This document shows positions 63,390 to 64,000 of a DNA stretch of 64,000 nt, piece by piece. The position numbers were made by a program, and so were the translations under genes. Location: contig CAVSZE010000013.1 in NCBI GenBank assembly GCA_963732375.1, positions 124,001 through 188,000 on the forward strand. The letters run 5' to 3'. This stretch comes from RPQJ01 sp963732375. GTDB taxonomy: Bacteria > Pseudomonadota > Gammaproteobacteria > Steroidobacterales > Steroidobacteraceae. Under the pieces are notes generated by a model. The model was not told where the DNA came from. It ran no database searches and saw only the letters and a list, made by a program, of their open reading frames with translations. The stretch's first letter is position 1, and each line of letters starts with the position of its first letter.

Positions 63390-63773
63390 ATGAACGACCC
63401 ACGCCCGACGGACATCAAGCTGCGCACGCGCTCGCGGGTTCTCGAAGTCGCCTTCGACGACGGCGAGCGCCACGAACTGCCGTTCGAGTACCTGCGCGTG
63501 TATTCACCGTCGGCTGAAGTGCTCGGTCACGGGCCAGGCCAGGAGACGCTGCAACTCGGCAAGCACGATGTCGGGGTCAAGGCGGTCGAACCGGTGGGCA
63601 ACTACGCTGTGCGCATCGTTTTCGACGACGGCCACGACTCGGGGCTCTACACCTGGGGCTACCTGCAGGAACTCGGGCGAACCCGCGCCGAGAAGTGGCT
63701 GCGCTACCTCGAGCGGGTCGCGCAGCTGGGGTTGCCCTATCCGACGCCGGTGCCTTCCAAACCCCGCGGCTGA
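63390..63773 (+). CDS. DUF971 family protein
   Basis: The 127-residue protein begins MNDPRPTDIKLRTRSRVLEVAFDDG. It has LPFEYLRVYSPSAEVLGHGPGQETLQ and NYAVRIVFDDGHDSGLYTWGYLQELG. These are the DUF971 (gamma-butyrobetaine hydroxylase N-terminal-like) domain. The domain occurs alone next to hslVU and ubiE in many gammaproteobacteria. It may bind zinc or iron-sulfur-related ligands, but function is unknown. The ATG at 63390 is 13 bp after hslU. Confidence 0.88.
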   Translation: MNDPRPTDIKLRTRSRVLEVAFDDGERHELPFEYLRVYSPSAEVLGHGPGQETLQLGKHDVGVKAVEPVGNYAVRIVFDDGHDSGLYTWGYLQELGRTRAEKWLRYLERVAQLGLPYPTPVPSKPRG

Positions 63774-63780
63774 GTGGGCC

Positions 63781-63889
63781 GGGGGAGTGCCGTAGCACCC
63801 TCCCGGGGCGTCGCGCGGCATGGACGCCGCGCGCGAGCCCCCAGGGACGGGTTCACGGCGTCCCCGGGAGGGTGCTACGGCGCTCCCCC
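63781..63889. repeat. Hairpin repeat with 62-bp conserved core, copy B
   Basis: Arms 63781-63808 and 63862-63889 are 28 nt each and pair with one mismatch. They enclose a core almost identical (63805-63866) to the one at 36881-36942. The whole could fold into a 109-nt structure with an inner GCGCGGC hairpin. It lies between DUF971 and ubiE, so it may end transcription of the hslVU operon. Translated, such elements give Arg/Gly-rich spurious peptides, and no gene is intended. Confidence 0.85.
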
Positions 63890-63926
63890 GACAGCATTGC
63901 ACTCCACCGCGTAGAATGGCGGGCTC

Positions 63927-64000
63927 ATGAGCGAAGCAGACCCCAAAACGCCGGCCCCGGGCGCGCCCGGCTCCGTGGACTTCGGCTACCGACAGGTTCC
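63927..64000 (+). CDS. ubiE: Start of ubiE (ubiquinone/menaquinone C-methyltransferase), truncated by window end
   Basis: Twenty-four codons are present, beginning ATG at 63927: a Pro/Ala-rich start followed by VDFGYRQV. The FGYRQV stretch is the usual opening of UbiE, and the position after hslVU-DUF971 fits ubiE-ubiJ-ubiB order. The gene runs off the window, so the call depends on this short motif and context. Confidence 0.6.
   Translation, partial: MSEADPKTPAPGAPGSVDFGYRQV

Overview
The window is a contiguous piece of a GC-rich gammaproteobacterial chromosome. The clues are housekeeping neighbourhoods typical of that class: def-fmt-rsmB with ntrYX, a LysM protein with dprA-smg-topA, hemCDXY, dapF-DUF484-xerC, hslVU-DUF971-ubiE, and glnK-amt. 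Coding density is very high, and GTG/TTG starts and 1-8 bp gene overlaps are common. I cannot fix the genus. No phage, insertion sequence, integron, CRISPR array or rRNA was seen. The only RNA gene is one tRNA-Arg(CCG).

Layout. 1-2131: end of a LOTUS-domain protein, a fatty acid desaturase, the tRNA and a membrane-anchored cytochrome c. 2153-9232 (minus): def, fmt, rsmB, a DUF4390 gene, ntrY, ntrX in one tight operon. 9413-17158: LysM protein, dprA, smg, topA, hemF, a small lipoprotein and rlmJ. 17168-19813 (minus): tag behind a vapBC toxin-antitoxin pair, then an ECF sigma factor with its DUF3379 anti-sigma partner. 19959-27915: hemB, aroE, a gamma-carbonic-anhydrase-like protein, lemA with a GIDE/EF-hand membrane protein, oligopeptidase A, exonuclease III and an HD-domain protein. 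27973-35304 (minus): a complete trpEGDCFBA operon ending in a LOG-family gene. It is preceded by an 18-codon leader peptide with three consecutive Trp codons and an intrinsic terminator, which is a classical attenuator. 35429-36799: a class III aminotransferase broken by two compensating frameshifts.

36989-47747 is a sulfide/persulfide island. A BigR/SqrR-like ArsR repressor (Cys42/Cys108) and a TauE sulfite exporter are divergent from a seven-gene operon: Blh/ETHE1-type persulfide dioxygenase, rhodanese, DUF2892 protein, RND adaptor, RND pump, sulfide:quinone reductase, TolC-type outer membrane channel. A YeiH-type exporter sits beside it. The enzymes make a plausible route from sulfide to persulfide to sulfite to export. 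The embedded tripartite RND pump has no obvious role in that scheme and is the most interesting part of the window.

47829-64000: ubiK, then glnK-amt with a near-consensus sigma-54 promoter, a DUF4124 protein, a beta-hydroxyacid dehydrogenase, an AI-2E family permease, hemC-hemD-hemX-hemY, an iron-sulfur flavin reductase, an SDR, dapF, DUF484, xerC, hslV, hslU, DUF971 and the start of ubiE.

Two families of dispersed non-coding repeats, each in two copies, punctuate the intergenic regions. One is a perfect 20-bp palindrome (18487-18534 and 27913-27962). The other is a 62-bp core lying inside two unrelated hairpins (36868-36954 and 63781-63889).
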